Assembly (NCBI RefSeq): GCF_000019705.1
Contig: NC_011244.1
Span: 496,001-560,000 of the forward strand
Origin: Borrelia recurrentis A1
GTDB taxonomy: Bacteria > Spirochaetota > Spirochaetia > Borreliales > Borreliaceae
Direction of reading: 5' to 3'
DNA length: 64,000 nucleotides
Position numbers and translations under genes: made by a program
Notes under the pieces: generated by a model
The model's database searches: none
Seen by the model: the letters and a program-made list of their open reading frames with translations, nothing else
What the model was told of the DNA's origin: nothing
Shown: piece by piece, positions 35,378 through 46,200 of the stretch
Position numbering within the stretch: position 1 is the first letter of the stretch
How the letters are laid out: the number at the start of each line of letters is the position of its first letter

Positions 35378-36149
35378 CTTGCTTAATGTTCTTTGTAGGA
35401 ATTATCCAAGTTTAACAAGAGATGAATTGAGAATCTTAATTGTAACAGGTAGAGTCTATGTTAATTCTCACAAGGAAAAAAATCCTAAAGTTTTAGTATT
35501 AAAAAATAGTAAGATAGAGCTGGTTGAGAGCAAATCTAAACAGTTTGTTTCAAGGGGGGGAGATAAACTTTTTGAAGCTTTAGAGATATTTAAAATTGTG
35601 GTTAAAGATAAAATTTGTGTTGATGTTGGTGCTTCAACCGGTGGTTTTACGGATTGTCTTTTGCAGGAAGGTGCAAAATTAATTTATGCAGTTGATGTTG
35701 GATTGAATCAACTTTCTTATAAATTAAGAATTGATCCAAGAGTTAAAGTTTTTGAGAAAACTAATATTTTTAATATTAAAAAATTTGACATTCAACCTAA
35801 TTTAGCCGTTATTGATGTGTCTTTTAGATCTGTGATTAGCATATGTGCAAATTTAATTGATAAGCTTTCTGATAAACTTATTATTGCGCTTGTTAAGCCT
35901 CAATTTGAGCTTAAAGATTTAGATTTAAATATTAAGGATTTTAATGGTATAGTTGAACATAAATATTTAAATGAAATACTAAATAAGGTTATTAAAAAGT
36001 TTTATGATAATTATTTACAAATTAAGGGCATATTAAAACTTACAACCAAAGGTCACAAAGGAAATCAAGAATTTATGTTTTTAGTTTCTAAAAATAGTGG
36101 AGTGAATTTGATGCAATCATTGGCATTTCTTGATGATATTGATTTTTAA
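35358..36149 (+). CDS. tlyA: TlyA family rRNA 2'-O-methyltransferase
   Basis: TlyA enzymes methylate ribose in 16S and/or 23S rRNA and were first named as haemolysins. The start is probably TTG 35358, inside the end of ymdB, with another TTG at 35379 possible. The 263-residue product has an S4 RNA-binding part (LTRDELRILIVTGRVYVN), then the FtsJ-like SAM site DVGASTGGFTDCLLQEGAK and the catalytic-region motif LVKPQFE. It converges with the GerMN gene and overlaps it by four bases. Confidence 0.92.
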   Translation: MREYKNSLLNVLCRNYPSLTRDELRILIVTGRVYVNSHKEKNPKVLVLKNSKIELVESKSKQFVSRGGDKLFEALEIFKIVVKDKICVDVGASTGGFTDCLLQEGAKLIYAVDVGLNQLSYKLRIDPRVKVFEKTNIFNIKKFDIQPNLAVIDVSFRSVISICANLIDKLSDKLIIALVKPQFELKDLDLNIKDFNGIVEHKYLNEILNKVIKKFYDNYLQIKGILKLTTKGHKGNQEFMFLVSKNSGVNLMQSLAFLDDIDF

Positions 36150-36925
36150 TATTTAGCAAGTTTTGTATTATCTAGTACTCCTGAGAAGTTTAAATTTAGA
36201 TCTTCAAGTATTATTGGATTGTTTTCAATGTTTAAAGTTATTCCTTTGATACCTTGAATTTCAAGACATGTTGAAATAATTTGTTTTACTTGGTTAATTA
36301 TTCCTTCTATTCCAAAACTATTTTCATAAAATTCCTTTGATAAATTAATATGAGCAATACCCTCATTAACACTCAAATTTAATATTTGAGTGTTAATAGG
36401 AATTAGGCTTAGAAAATTATTTTTAAGTTCATATTCATTTGGTCCATTAAATAGTGCTTTTAATGTTTTCTCAAGAATATTTTTATCGTAATGAATATTT
36501 CTTTTGACACCTTGTTTTAAGAAATGTCCTTCAGAAGTGACTTTAATAAAGTGTAGTTTAACTTCTTTTTGATTTTGTAAATGTTTGTGTTCTTGCTCTT
36601 GAAGCTCTTCTTTGATTTTTTTTATTTCGGGTGGTTTTATTAAAAATTTTTCATTATTAAGCATTTTTATAGTTTCGCTTTTTGTATTGTCTATCTTTAC
36701 TTCTATTTCCTTAGGTTTTGCTTTGAGAAGTTCAAAATTGTTGTTAATTTGTTCATTGTTGAATATATTGTTAAGTAGCGAACTTTTAATTATTAGCAAC
36801 AAGCATATTGCTGTTAAAAATATGGCAAATAATATTAAAAATATATCTACTTGATTAAAGCTGCTTGTTTTGCGCCTGCTGTTTTTTTTTTTCTTATCAA
36901 TTGAATATCCGCTTGTAATTGGCAT
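36146..36925 (-). CDS. Membrane-anchored GerMN-domain protein
   Basis: The 259-residue product has a basic N-terminus, a single membrane helix (about residues 28-50) and a charged linker. A C-terminal GerMN domain spans about residues 125-245 (LEKTLKALFNGPNEYELKNN, then GIAHINLSKEFYEN). GerMN occurs in spore germination and sporulation proteins, and more widely in envelope proteins of non-sporulating bacteria. The role here is unknown. The protein is probably anchored in the inner membrane with the domain in the periplasm. Confidence 0.8.
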   Translation of the reverse strand: MPITSGYSIDKKKKNSRRKTSSFNQVDIFLILFAIFLTAICLLLIIKSSLLNNIFNNEQINNNFELLKAKPKEIEVKIDNTKSETIKMLNNEKFLIKPPEIKKIKEELQEQEHKHLQNQKEVKLHFIKVTSEGHFLKQGVKRNIHYDKNILEKTLKALFNGPNEYELKNNFLSLIPINTQILNLSVNEGIAHINLSKEFYENSFGIEGIINQVKQIISTCLEIQGIKGITLNIENNPIILEDLNLNFSGVLDNTKLAKY

Positions 36926-36980
36926 AAAACTATAATATTTGCTATTATAATATAAATGTCCACATAAAGGAAGAGGTAGA

Positions 36981-38303
36981 TTGACTTTGATTGGTTCTAA
37001 AATTCAAAATTATAGCAGTGTTCTTATTGTTGGCAGACCAAATGTTGGCAAGTCTACTTTGTTTAATAAACTTTTAAGTTCAAATAGAAGTATTACGAAT
37101 GAAGTTTATGGAGTTACTAGAGATTTAGTAAGAGAAATCTGTAAAATAAATTCTTATAAGTTTTATTTGATTGATGCTGGTGGATTTACCCTTTTAAAGG
37201 ATGAACTTAGTCAGGTTGTGGTTAATAAAGTTATAGGATTGCTTGATAGTGTGGATTTAATTTTACTTGTTTTAGATGTGAATGAGATATTGTTAGAAGA
37301 TTATGAACTTATTGATAGATTGAGGAAATATAGTGATAAAGTAGTTTTAATATTAAATAAAGTGGATAGTAGTCATAAGGAAGTTTTAGCTTATGAATTT
37401 CAAAAATTGGGTTTTAGAAAGAGTTTTTTAGTTAGTGCAACTCATGGAAAGGGAATTAATGATTTAAGGATTTTTTTAAGAGATTCAGTAGGTAAATTAT
37501 CAGATGATGAGCATATTGATGTTAAAATTGGTATTATAGGTAAGCCAAATTCAGGAAAGTCTACTCTTGTTAATTTTTTGTCAGGAGATGAAGTTTCTAT
37601 TGTGTCTTCTATGGCTGGTACCACAAGAGATTTTATTAAAGCAAAATTTCAGAGGAATTCTAAGACATTTGAACTTATTGACACGGCTGGAATAAGAAGA
37701 CGTGCAAGAATAAATGAAATTATTGAACATTATTCTGTAAGTAGGGCTTTAAGAGTAATTGATATGGTGGATGTTGTCTTTTTATTAGTTGATGTTAATG
37801 AAGATTTAACATCTCAAGATAAAAAAATTGCTCATTATGCAGCTAAGCGGGGTAAAGGAATTATTATTGTATTTACAAAATGGGATCTTGTAAAATATAG
37901 AAGCGGTTATTTTGAGGCTGTAAAGAATCGTGTTAAATTTTTCTTTCCAGTTTTAAATTTTTCTCCTATATTAAAAATATCTGTTCATAATAGAATGGGG
38001 TTAGATAATCTGTTTAAGGAGACAATTAAATTAAAAGAGCAACTTGATCTTAAAATAAATACTTCTGATTTAAATAAGATGTTAAATTTGTGGGTTAAGG
38101 ATTATCATTTGAATTCTTCATATAAAGTTAAATATATAACTCAGATTAGTGTTAATCCTATTAAGTTTATTTTATTTGCAAATAAGATAACCAATTTTCC
38201 GAATTCTTATTATAATTATTTAGTAAATAATATTCGTAAAATTGGTTACTATAATGTTCCAATTTTAATAGAACTTAGAGAGAAAACAAGAGAATTAAAG
38301 TGA
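36981..38303 (+). CDS. der: Ribosome biogenesis GTPase Der (EngA)
   Basis: Der matures the 50S subunit. It has two GTPase domains in tandem: GRPNVGKSTLFNK with LNKVD, then GKPNSGKSTLVNF with DTAGIRRRAR and FTKWDLV. The first G3 is DAGG rather than the usual DTGG or DTAG. A KH-like C-terminal domain (ending RKIGYYNVPILIELR) completes the 440-residue protein. The start is TTG 36981 after GGAAGAGG. TATAAT at 36946-36951 in the divergent gap is a possible -10 box without a good -35. Confidence 0.95.
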   Translation: MTLIGSKIQNYSSVLIVGRPNVGKSTLFNKLLSSNRSITNEVYGVTRDLVREICKINSYKFYLIDAGGFTLLKDELSQVVVNKVIGLLDSVDLILLVLDVNEILLEDYELIDRLRKYSDKVVLILNKVDSSHKEVLAYEFQKLGFRKSFLVSATHGKGINDLRIFLRDSVGKLSDDEHIDVKIGIIGKPNSGKSTLVNFLSGDEVSIVSSMAGTTRDFIKAKFQRNSKTFELIDTAGIRRRARINEIIEHYSVSRALRVIDMVDVVFLLVDVNEDLTSQDKKIAHYAAKRGKGIIIVFTKWDLVKYRSGYFEAVKNRVKFFFPVLNFSPILKISVHNRMGLDNLFKETIKLKEQLDLKINTSDLNKMLNLWVKDYHLNSSYKVKYITQISVNPIKFILFANKITNFPNSYYNYLVNNIRKIGYYNVPILIELREKTRELK

Positions 38304-39553
38304 GATATATATTTTTATTTTTAATAGTTGGGAATCTAGGTCTTTTTGCATTTGAAAATTTTTTCTATGATTTTAGTGTTAGATCAAGTTATTCAAACTA
38401 TTTTAGTTCAAGTGATGATGCTATTAAGATAGAGACAACAAAATATCATATTTTAGATAATTATTATATTGAAGTATCAAATTCAATAGTGGGAGATTAT
38501 GTTTACTATTCTTTTTTTAATCGAAAAAATGGCGTATCTTATATTTTTCCAGGTTCTTATGTAATTAAAGTTGGAAAACATGGCATTGAACAAGTGAAAA
38601 TATTTTTTCTAAATAGATCAGATACTTTTATTAGAATAAAAGCAGGTGATGTGCATTCCAATGCTGATTTTTATTTAATTAATACTTTGATTCATAAAGA
38701 TATTAAATTGCCTTTTAAAATTAGTGATATTGCTACTGGTTCTTTTATAGAAGTAGTTAGATATATTGATAATTTTATTGATTTTGAGCTTTTTAATCCT
38801 AAATATCTTGAAGTTTATGATAATGTTTCTAATATGGTTGATAGTCTGAAGTCATTTTTAAAAATTTCTCCTTTAATGTTTGAAGTACATGATGGGGCGA
38901 TGAATGAGTTTGGAGAGATGGTATATATTAAAACGGGTGAACCTCAAAGAGAGCCTATAGGGTTTAATTGTTCTGGATTTAGTAAGTGGGTTGCAGATTC
39001 AATTTATAAGGTAAAAACAGAAAAACTGTTGAAAATAAAGGATCTGAAAGTGAGGCATATTGGGGTTAGAGGTAATGCTTTTACAAAATATCATGAATTT
39101 AGTAGGGATCCTTTTTTTGGGCTTGATTGGACGCGTAATATTGCATATAAGCTTCATAATGTTAATGTTAATTTGGATTTATCTAAGATTAAGGAGTTTG
39201 ATGTAAATAATATTGGATTTTTAAAGTATATTGAAAATCGTGGATATGAGATTGATAATTTAGAGTTTATTTTATATTATTTAGCTGTAAAAGATCCCGG
39301 TCATATATATTTAGGATCTCTTAACACGACAATTGATGGATTTCCAGGTAAGATTTTTCATAAACATATTGTGGTGTTGTTTCCTTTTATTGATCAAAAT
39401 TCTATCTTTAGAGTATCTTTAATGGAGATTAATGATGAAACTTCAATTAAGTCATTGAAGGATAGATATCCAAATTCGTATATTCATTTAGTTAAAGTCA
39501 AAGTTCCTAAGCATATATCTGTAGTTTCAATACCAAGAAGGATCAAGAATTAA
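38300..39553 (+). CDS. Exported protein with NlpC/P60-like cysteine motif
   Basis: The start is GTG 38300, overlapping the der stop. The 417-residue product has an N-terminal signal (MRYIFLFLIVGNLGLFAF). Its C-terminal half carries FNCSGFSKW (Cys224), similar to the DCSGF motif of NlpC/P60 peptidases, and later DPGHIYLGSLN (His335) and HKHIVVLFPF. The order Cys, His, His fits a papain-like peptidoglycan hydrolase, but the spacing is long and the match rests on short motifs. The first 190 residues show no recognisable domain. Confidence 0.6.
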   Translation: MRYIFLFLIVGNLGLFAFENFFYDFSVRSSYSNYFSSSDDAIKIETTKYHILDNYYIEVSNSIVGDYVYYSFFNRKNGVSYIFPGSYVIKVGKHGIEQVKIFFLNRSDTFIRIKAGDVHSNADFYLINTLIHKDIKLPFKISDIATGSFIEVVRYIDNFIDFELFNPKYLEVYDNVSNMVDSLKSFLKISPLMFEVHDGAMNEFGEMVYIKTGEPQREPIGFNCSGFSKWVADSIYKVKTEKLLKIKDLKVRHIGVRGNAFTKYHEFSRDPFFGLDWTRNIAYKLHNVNVNLDLSKIKEFDVNNIGFLKYIENRGYEIDNLEFILYYLAVKDPGHIYLGSLNTTIDGFPGKIFHKHIVVLFPFIDQNSIFRVSLMEINDETSIKSLKDRYPNSYIHLVKVKVPKHISVVSIPRRIKN

Positions 39554-39558
39554 ATATT

Positions 39559-40245
39559 ATGATAAAAGCTGTAGTATTTGATCTTGACGGAACTCTTTAT
39601 CCTGAGAGAAGTATTAATTTAATAATGTTTCCTGAATTTTTAAAGAATATTAGATTTTTTTTGGCTTTTAAGAAGGTAAGAAAAGAAATAAGAATTTTAC
39701 AGAGAGGGAAAAGTGTTCCTTCAAGTAGAGATGAATTGATTTCTAGACAAGTTAATATGCTTGCCAACCGTTTAGGTTTTAATGAAAATAAATGTGAATT
39801 TTTATTGAATAAAATATATTATGGTACATCTTTTAGTGATAAATTTAGGAAGATTAAACCATATTCTGGTGTTCATGATTTGATTTATTCTCTTAAATCT
39901 AATGGAATAAAATTAGGAGTAATGTCAGATTTTCCGATTGCAACCCGTGTAAGTAATTTATTAAATATTGATGATAGTTTTTGGGATATTCTCTATTCAT
40001 CAGAAGATACTGGTTATTTAAAACCAAATAAAGTAGCTTTTTTAAGAATTTTAGATGAACTAGGTTTAGATAATAAGCATGTTTTATATGTTGGAAATTC
40101 TTATGAGTATGATATTTTAGGAGCTAATAGCTTGTATATGCAAACAGCTTATCTTTCTAAGAAAAAATTACTTAAAGATATGAATTGTGATTTTATTTTT
40201 AGTGATTATAAAGACTTGCAAAGATATATACTTTTAAATATATAA
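39559..40245 (+). CDS. HAD family hydrolase
   Basis: The 228-residue product carries the HAD motifs in order: VFDLDGTLYP (motif I with the nucleophile Asp), GVMSDFP (motif II), the lysine of GYLKPNKVAFLRIL (motif III) and YVGNSYEYDILGANSL (motif IV). A helical cap of about 80 residues lies between motifs I and II. These enzymes dephosphorylate small molecules. The substrate cannot be inferred. It is the last small gene before the giant coiled-coil gene. Confidence 0.9.
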   Translation: MIKAVVFDLDGTLYPERSINLIMFPEFLKNIRFFLAFKKVRKEIRILQRGKSVPSSRDELISRQVNMLANRLGFNENKCEFLLNKIYYGTSFSDKFRKIKPYSGVHDLIYSLKSNGIKLGVMSDFPIATRVSNLLNIDDSFWDILYSSEDTGYLKPNKVAFLRILDELGLDNKHVLYVGNSYEYDILGANSLYMQTAYLSKKKLLKDMNCDFIFSDYKDLQRYILLNI

Positions 40246-40263
40246 GTATGGGTAAAAGATTTT

Positions 40264-43200
40264 ATGATAGATTTTGTAACCATTTTGGTTAATCTTTTAA
40301 CGGTTTTTTTAATTTTATTTATTTATAGACAGTATGATAGACGTTCAAGAGCTTTAGATAAGATTAAAAAATTTGTTGATCTTGCTAAAGATAATCTTGA
40401 AGATTTTATTGATGAGAAGACAAAAGAGATCAATAATCTTGCTGTTGATATGGAAGCATATCAACGTTCTAGTATAGAAATTATAAAAAAGATAGATGAA
40501 GTTCAACAAAAGATTAAAAATAAGAGTGATGATTTTGCAGAAGTTGAAAAAAAAATTGCTTACCATGATTCTATGCTTAAAGATTTAGATGATATGGCTC
40601 TTAAAGTGCAGGATAATATACAACGACTTCAAGTAGATGGCAAAGTAGTAGATAAACTTGCAAAGACTTTAAAAAATTTTAATACTCAGATTGATTCTGT
40701 TGATTCTAAATTAAATACTATTTTTGAAAAATTTGCTAAAACAAATAAGGAAAATCTTGAATCTATCAAGATTGAGAGTTGGGAAAAATTTGATAATACT
40801 ATTAGAGATTTTAGTGTTAGAATGGATAATCTTGATAAAAATCTTATGTCTTATCAAGAGTCTTTATTAATGGTTGAGGAAAAAAAGAGAGACCTTTTGG
40901 ATAAAGGTAATGAAAAACTTGAAAATGAGTTTAAGGACTTTTTGCTTAAAATTGAATCTAATATAGATAATTATAATAGAGGAATGGAAAAATCTTTTGA
41001 TATTTACGAGTCTAAGTCTAAATCGATTGAAAATTCTCTTGATCTTATTGTAGAGCAGGCTAAAATTAAAATTAATGATAAGGAAGATTTTATTTTAACT
41101 AAGTTAAATGAAGAGTTGCAGCGAAAGTTTAATGAAGTTTTTATATATGTTGATGATCGTTCTAATCGGATAAAAAATGAACTTGAAGGTAAATTGGTAT
41201 TAGTAGACAATGAGGTATTGTCTTTAAGTTCTGTTTTTAAGGACAATACTTATTCTAGATTGAATTCTCTTGAAGAAACTATCAGACAAGAAATGAGGCA
41301 ATATGAGGAGCAATTTGCAGATATTTTAGAGCAATTTAGGGTGCAAATTGAGTCTAATGTGGGTGATATTTATAGGGAGTATGATAGTAAAATAAATCAA
41401 TTTGACAAAGAGATAAGAGAGAGAATAGATTATAGCTTGGAGGATGCCAATTCTAAAATAGAAAGTGTTCAGAGTGGAGTTAAGAGCTTACTTGATGATC
41501 TTGAAGATGGTTCGAATAATATATATCTTGAATTTAAGAAAAAAGTTAAAGGGGATATTGATAGTTTTAATGAAGATGTATTTTCAAGAATGAATAATAT
41601 TGGAAATGATTTAGATTTAAAACTTTTAAATATTAATACAAATATTCAAGATGAAGTTTCCAAGTTAGATAATGTTTTATATTTAAAACTTAAAGAGCTT
41701 AATGAAAAATTTGTTAATGAATATTCAGATTTATATGAAAATGTTAATTCGAAGTATGTAATGCTTTTGGAATCTTTAAATTTAAAAAGTAATGAATTGG
41801 AAATTCAGTTAGGGAGTAAATATAAAGGTATTGCAGATAAATTTGAGCGTAGTATTAATGATTTTACTGTTGAATGTGATGAAAGATTTAGTAATATTGC
41901 TGAAAAATCAGATTATGATTATCAAAATTTTGAAACTATTAGTAAAAGGGTAAATGAAGGTATAAATTCGCTGAATGTTTTGTTAGAGCAAAACTTTGAG
42001 ACTTTAAAAAGAAATTTTGAATCTAAATTACATGGTATCAATTCTGATATTGATAATGAGGTTTTAAATTTAAAAAATCACTATGGAGAAGAGATAGGCA
42101 ACTTTGTAAGGGCAATGGAAGCTAATAAATTGCAATATGAAAATTGGCAAAAAGAAGTTGAACTTAATTTAAAAGAGGTGAAATCTAATTTAAATTCAGC
42201 TAATGAAGAATTTTTAAATTTAATTGAAACTCAAAGAATTAAGGGAACAGAGCTTAGTGAGAATATTTTTAATGAACTCTCAGAACATATTCATAAAAAA
42301 GCAATGGATATGCATACTAACTGGAAAGATGAACTTATTATTTTAAATAAATCTTTGCTTGATATTAAGATTTCGAGTGAAGAATTATTATCGTCAACTT
42401 CTTCTAAAATCGACTCTTTTGAAAAAGATGTTAATGAGAGACTTGAATATGTTGTATCTAAAACAGAGACTTTTGAAGGTTCAGTATTAGATAGATATAG
42501 AGAATTAAAGGATATGTCAAGTAAGAATAGTGAAGAAGTTTTATTGGGAATTAAAGAATTTATTGATAATCAAGCCGAAATAATTCATGACAAGGTTATT
42601 ATGATGCTTAATGGTTTTAATGATGACTTTTCTAATAGAGAGGAAGTGATTAAAAACAAGATAGAGGAACTTAATTATAGTCTTAAGGACTTTAAGATTG
42701 AATGTGAAGATGTTTTAAACAATTTAAGATCAGATCTTGATGCATTTATTGAAACAAGAGTTCAAAAGATTTCTGCAATTAAGATGGATAATCAAAAACA
42801 AATAGATGATTTTTTAACTCAAATCTCGGAGGATATCTTGAGTAAAAAAGATATGCTTGATAATGAAATAGATAGCAAACTTAATACTTGGCAAGATAAA
42901 TTGGGTGAGATATCAGTTAATATTGAAAATGTGCTCTCTTCAGGAAAGATGGATATAAATTCTATTGATTCAGAAATGGCATTAAAAATTAATGATCTAA
43001 AGACTACTTTTAAGGGACTTGAGAGTTATTATCTTGAAAAAATAGATGAATTTAGAAATCAAGGAAATGTATATGCAGATGAGCTTTTACAAAATATTAT
43101 GAGTCATTTTGATACGAATACTAAAGAACTTGAAGAGAGTTTGTCTAAAAAATTTGCTATTGTTTTAGATAAATCAGAAGAATTTGTTAAGGAAGTTGAT

Positions 43201-46200
43201 AGTTTGCTTAAGGATAAAAGGACAGACATTGCTTCATTCCAAGCAAATATTGATATTACTATTGATTCTCTTAATTCAAGATTTAATGATCTAAATAGAG
43301 AGATTAATGAAAAATATAGTAAAGTCATATCTGATTCTAGAGAGTATTCAGAGACTCTTGCTAATAAATTGGAAAATGAAATAGGATATGAAATAGAAAA
43401 TGTAAATAGAAGGTTAACAGATAAAATAGATGTTCTTAGTAAAAATATGGATGAAAATATAGAAAAATTTAAAGAATCTTTTGATATATCTAGATATCAA
43501 GTTGAAAACTTTGAAATTAGAATTAAGGATATAGTAGAAAAAGAAGAGGTAAGGATTGGTGAACTTCTTAGAGAAATTGAATATCAATATAAAATGAGAC
43601 GTGAAGAGGCAATTGATTATAGAAAAGTTATGGATAATGATGTTATTCAATTAAAAGAAAGGTTTATAGGAGTGATAAATGAGCTTAAGAATAATATTGA
43701 GGATAAGTCTGAATTTTTAAATGAGCTTTATAAAGAGAGATTTAAAATTGTTGAGAATAATTTTGATGAGAGATATTCAACGTTTTTTGTTGAGAGTGAA
43801 GGGGCTATTTCAAGAATTAGAGATGAGATATATAAGATCCTTACAGATAATGATGATCGTTTAAGAGCAAAAATTGCTGAAATGGATCGTAATTTTGAAA
43901 TAGTAGATGCAAGATCAAAAGAAATTTTAGAGTTTGAAGAAGGTTTAAGAAAAAAAATAGAAGAGAATAATAATAGCATTTATGAGCAATTTGATATTGT
44001 GAAATTTGATATTGAAAAAGAAATGAAAATTCAATTTAATGCATATATGATGAAGGTTACCTCTGCAATTAATGATGAAATTGAAAAGTATGAGTATGGA
44101 ATTAATAAAAAAATAGATGTTCTTAAATCTATTGAAAATAACTGTGAAATTATAGAACAAAATTTAAAAGAAAAAATGGAGAAATATAATAATGATTGCG
44201 ACAAAGTTTTTGATTTGAAGTATGCTGAACTTGAAGACAAATATAATGAGAAACATTCACTTATAGAGAGGAAGATAGATGATAAGACTAATGTGGTTGA
44301 AGAGTTAATATCAAATAAATATGCTGAGCTTGAAGGCAAATATAATGAGAAACATTCACTTATAGAGAGGAAGATAGATGATAAGACTAATGTGGTTGAG
44401 GAGCTAATATCAAATAAATATGCTGAACTTGAAGACAAATATAATGAGAAATATTCACTTATAGAGAGGAAGATAGATGATAAGACTAATGTGGTTGAAG
44501 AGTTAATATCAAATAAATATGTTGAACTTGAAGACAAATATAATAAGAAACATTCACTTATAGAGAGGAAGATAGATGATAAGACTGATGTGGTTGAGGA
44601 GTTAATGTCAAATAAATATGCTGAACTTGAAGACAAATATAATGAGAAATATTCACTTATAGAGAGGAAGATAGATGATAAGACTAATGTGGTTGAAGAG
44701 TTAATATCAAATAAATATACTGAACTTGAAGACAAATATAATGAGAAACATTCACTTATAGAGAGGAAGATAGATGATAAGACTAATGTGGTTGAGGAGT
44801 TAATATCAAATAAGTATGTTGAGATTGATAATAAATATTCAAGTATGCATTTTGATGTAGAAAATAAATTAAATACGTTTATTTCTGAGTTAAATTTAAA
44901 ACTTGCAAATTCAAGTGAAAAGATGGATAGAGATATTAAGGAACAGTTAGATAATCTTACTAAACTTAAATTAAATTTAAGTAATATTGAAGGGGATGTG
45001 TTAAAACTTAAAGAAGATTCATATCATAATGTTTCATCTCATCTTAAACTTCTGGAGGAAGATTTTTTTAGAGACTTAAAGGAGAGAGGTGATAACTTAA
45101 GAAGTTCTTTAGAGAATTTTGTGACATCTTCAGATCAAAGGATTGAAAACTTAGAAAGGGAAATAATTAAAAACCTGGAAGATAAAGAAAATCTTATAAA
45201 GGATTTTAGAAGAGAAATTGAACAAAAATTTATTTTGAATAAGGAAAATTTTTATTTAGAATTTAGTAAAGAGTTTGATGTTAAAAAAAGAGATATAGAG
45301 AGTAAAATAGTTTTGATGGAAACCAATTTTACAAATAGGGTAGATGAATTTATTGGATTTATAGATAATCGTCAAAGTAATGTTGATTCTTGGTTTGTAA
45401 AAGTTAAGGATGATATGTTAAATTGGCAAAAGAATGCTTATAAAGAATTTGAAGAGAGATCGGGTATTACAAAAGAAAGTTTAAATCAGATTAAGAATGA
45501 TATTGATATTATTGAGAATGATTTAGCAATTGTTAAAAGTAATGTAACTCAACAAACTAAAGAAACTTTTGAAAATTTGCATACCGATATTAAGGATTTT
45601 GAAGATCGAACTTATTTTAATTTAAAAAATATTTCAAATGAGGTTCAAGGTAAAGTTTTAAATATTGAAAATAACATGAATTTTAAGATTAGTTCTATCA
45701 ATGAAAAGATAAATTTGAGTACCGAAGAGCTTGCAACACAAATTGAGATTAAGTTTTTAAGTCAACAAAAAGATCTTGAAGATAAAATTTTTGAGATTAA
45801 TGAAAAATTGAAATATGAGTACGATTTAGTAACTTCTAAAATTGAGAGAGAAAAACAAAGTGTTGTGGATAATTTTTTGAATGGTAAAGATAGCTTTGAA
45901 TCTCAAATTAAATTGATACAGAATGATGTTTCAAAGCTTTCTGAGCAAGTGAATACGTATAGATCTGACATTGAGGGTACTATTAAAGAGAGTTATGATT
46001 CTTTTTCTAGTATTATGAAAGAAGAATATAGTGTTTTTGAAAATGAAATTAAGGATAATTTAAACTATTCAGAAGAAGAAATAAGAACTTTGAAAAATAA
46101 TTTGCAGATTCAAGTTAGTAATATAGAAACTGAATTTAAGGATAGATATAATTTGATAACTAAAAGTGTTGATGAAAATATATCAGAACTTAAACTTAAA

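Noticed and set aside
44031-44735. Long minus-strand open frame with serine-rich repeats
   Set aside because: It is the antisense shadow of the 99-bp repeats in the giant coiled-coil gene. It has no ribosome site, and its repeats mirror the sense repeats exactly.
44221-44814. Repeats that might suggest a CRISPR array
   Set aside because: Units are 99 bp with no unique spacers and are translated in frame as a coiled coil, so this is an internal protein repeat.
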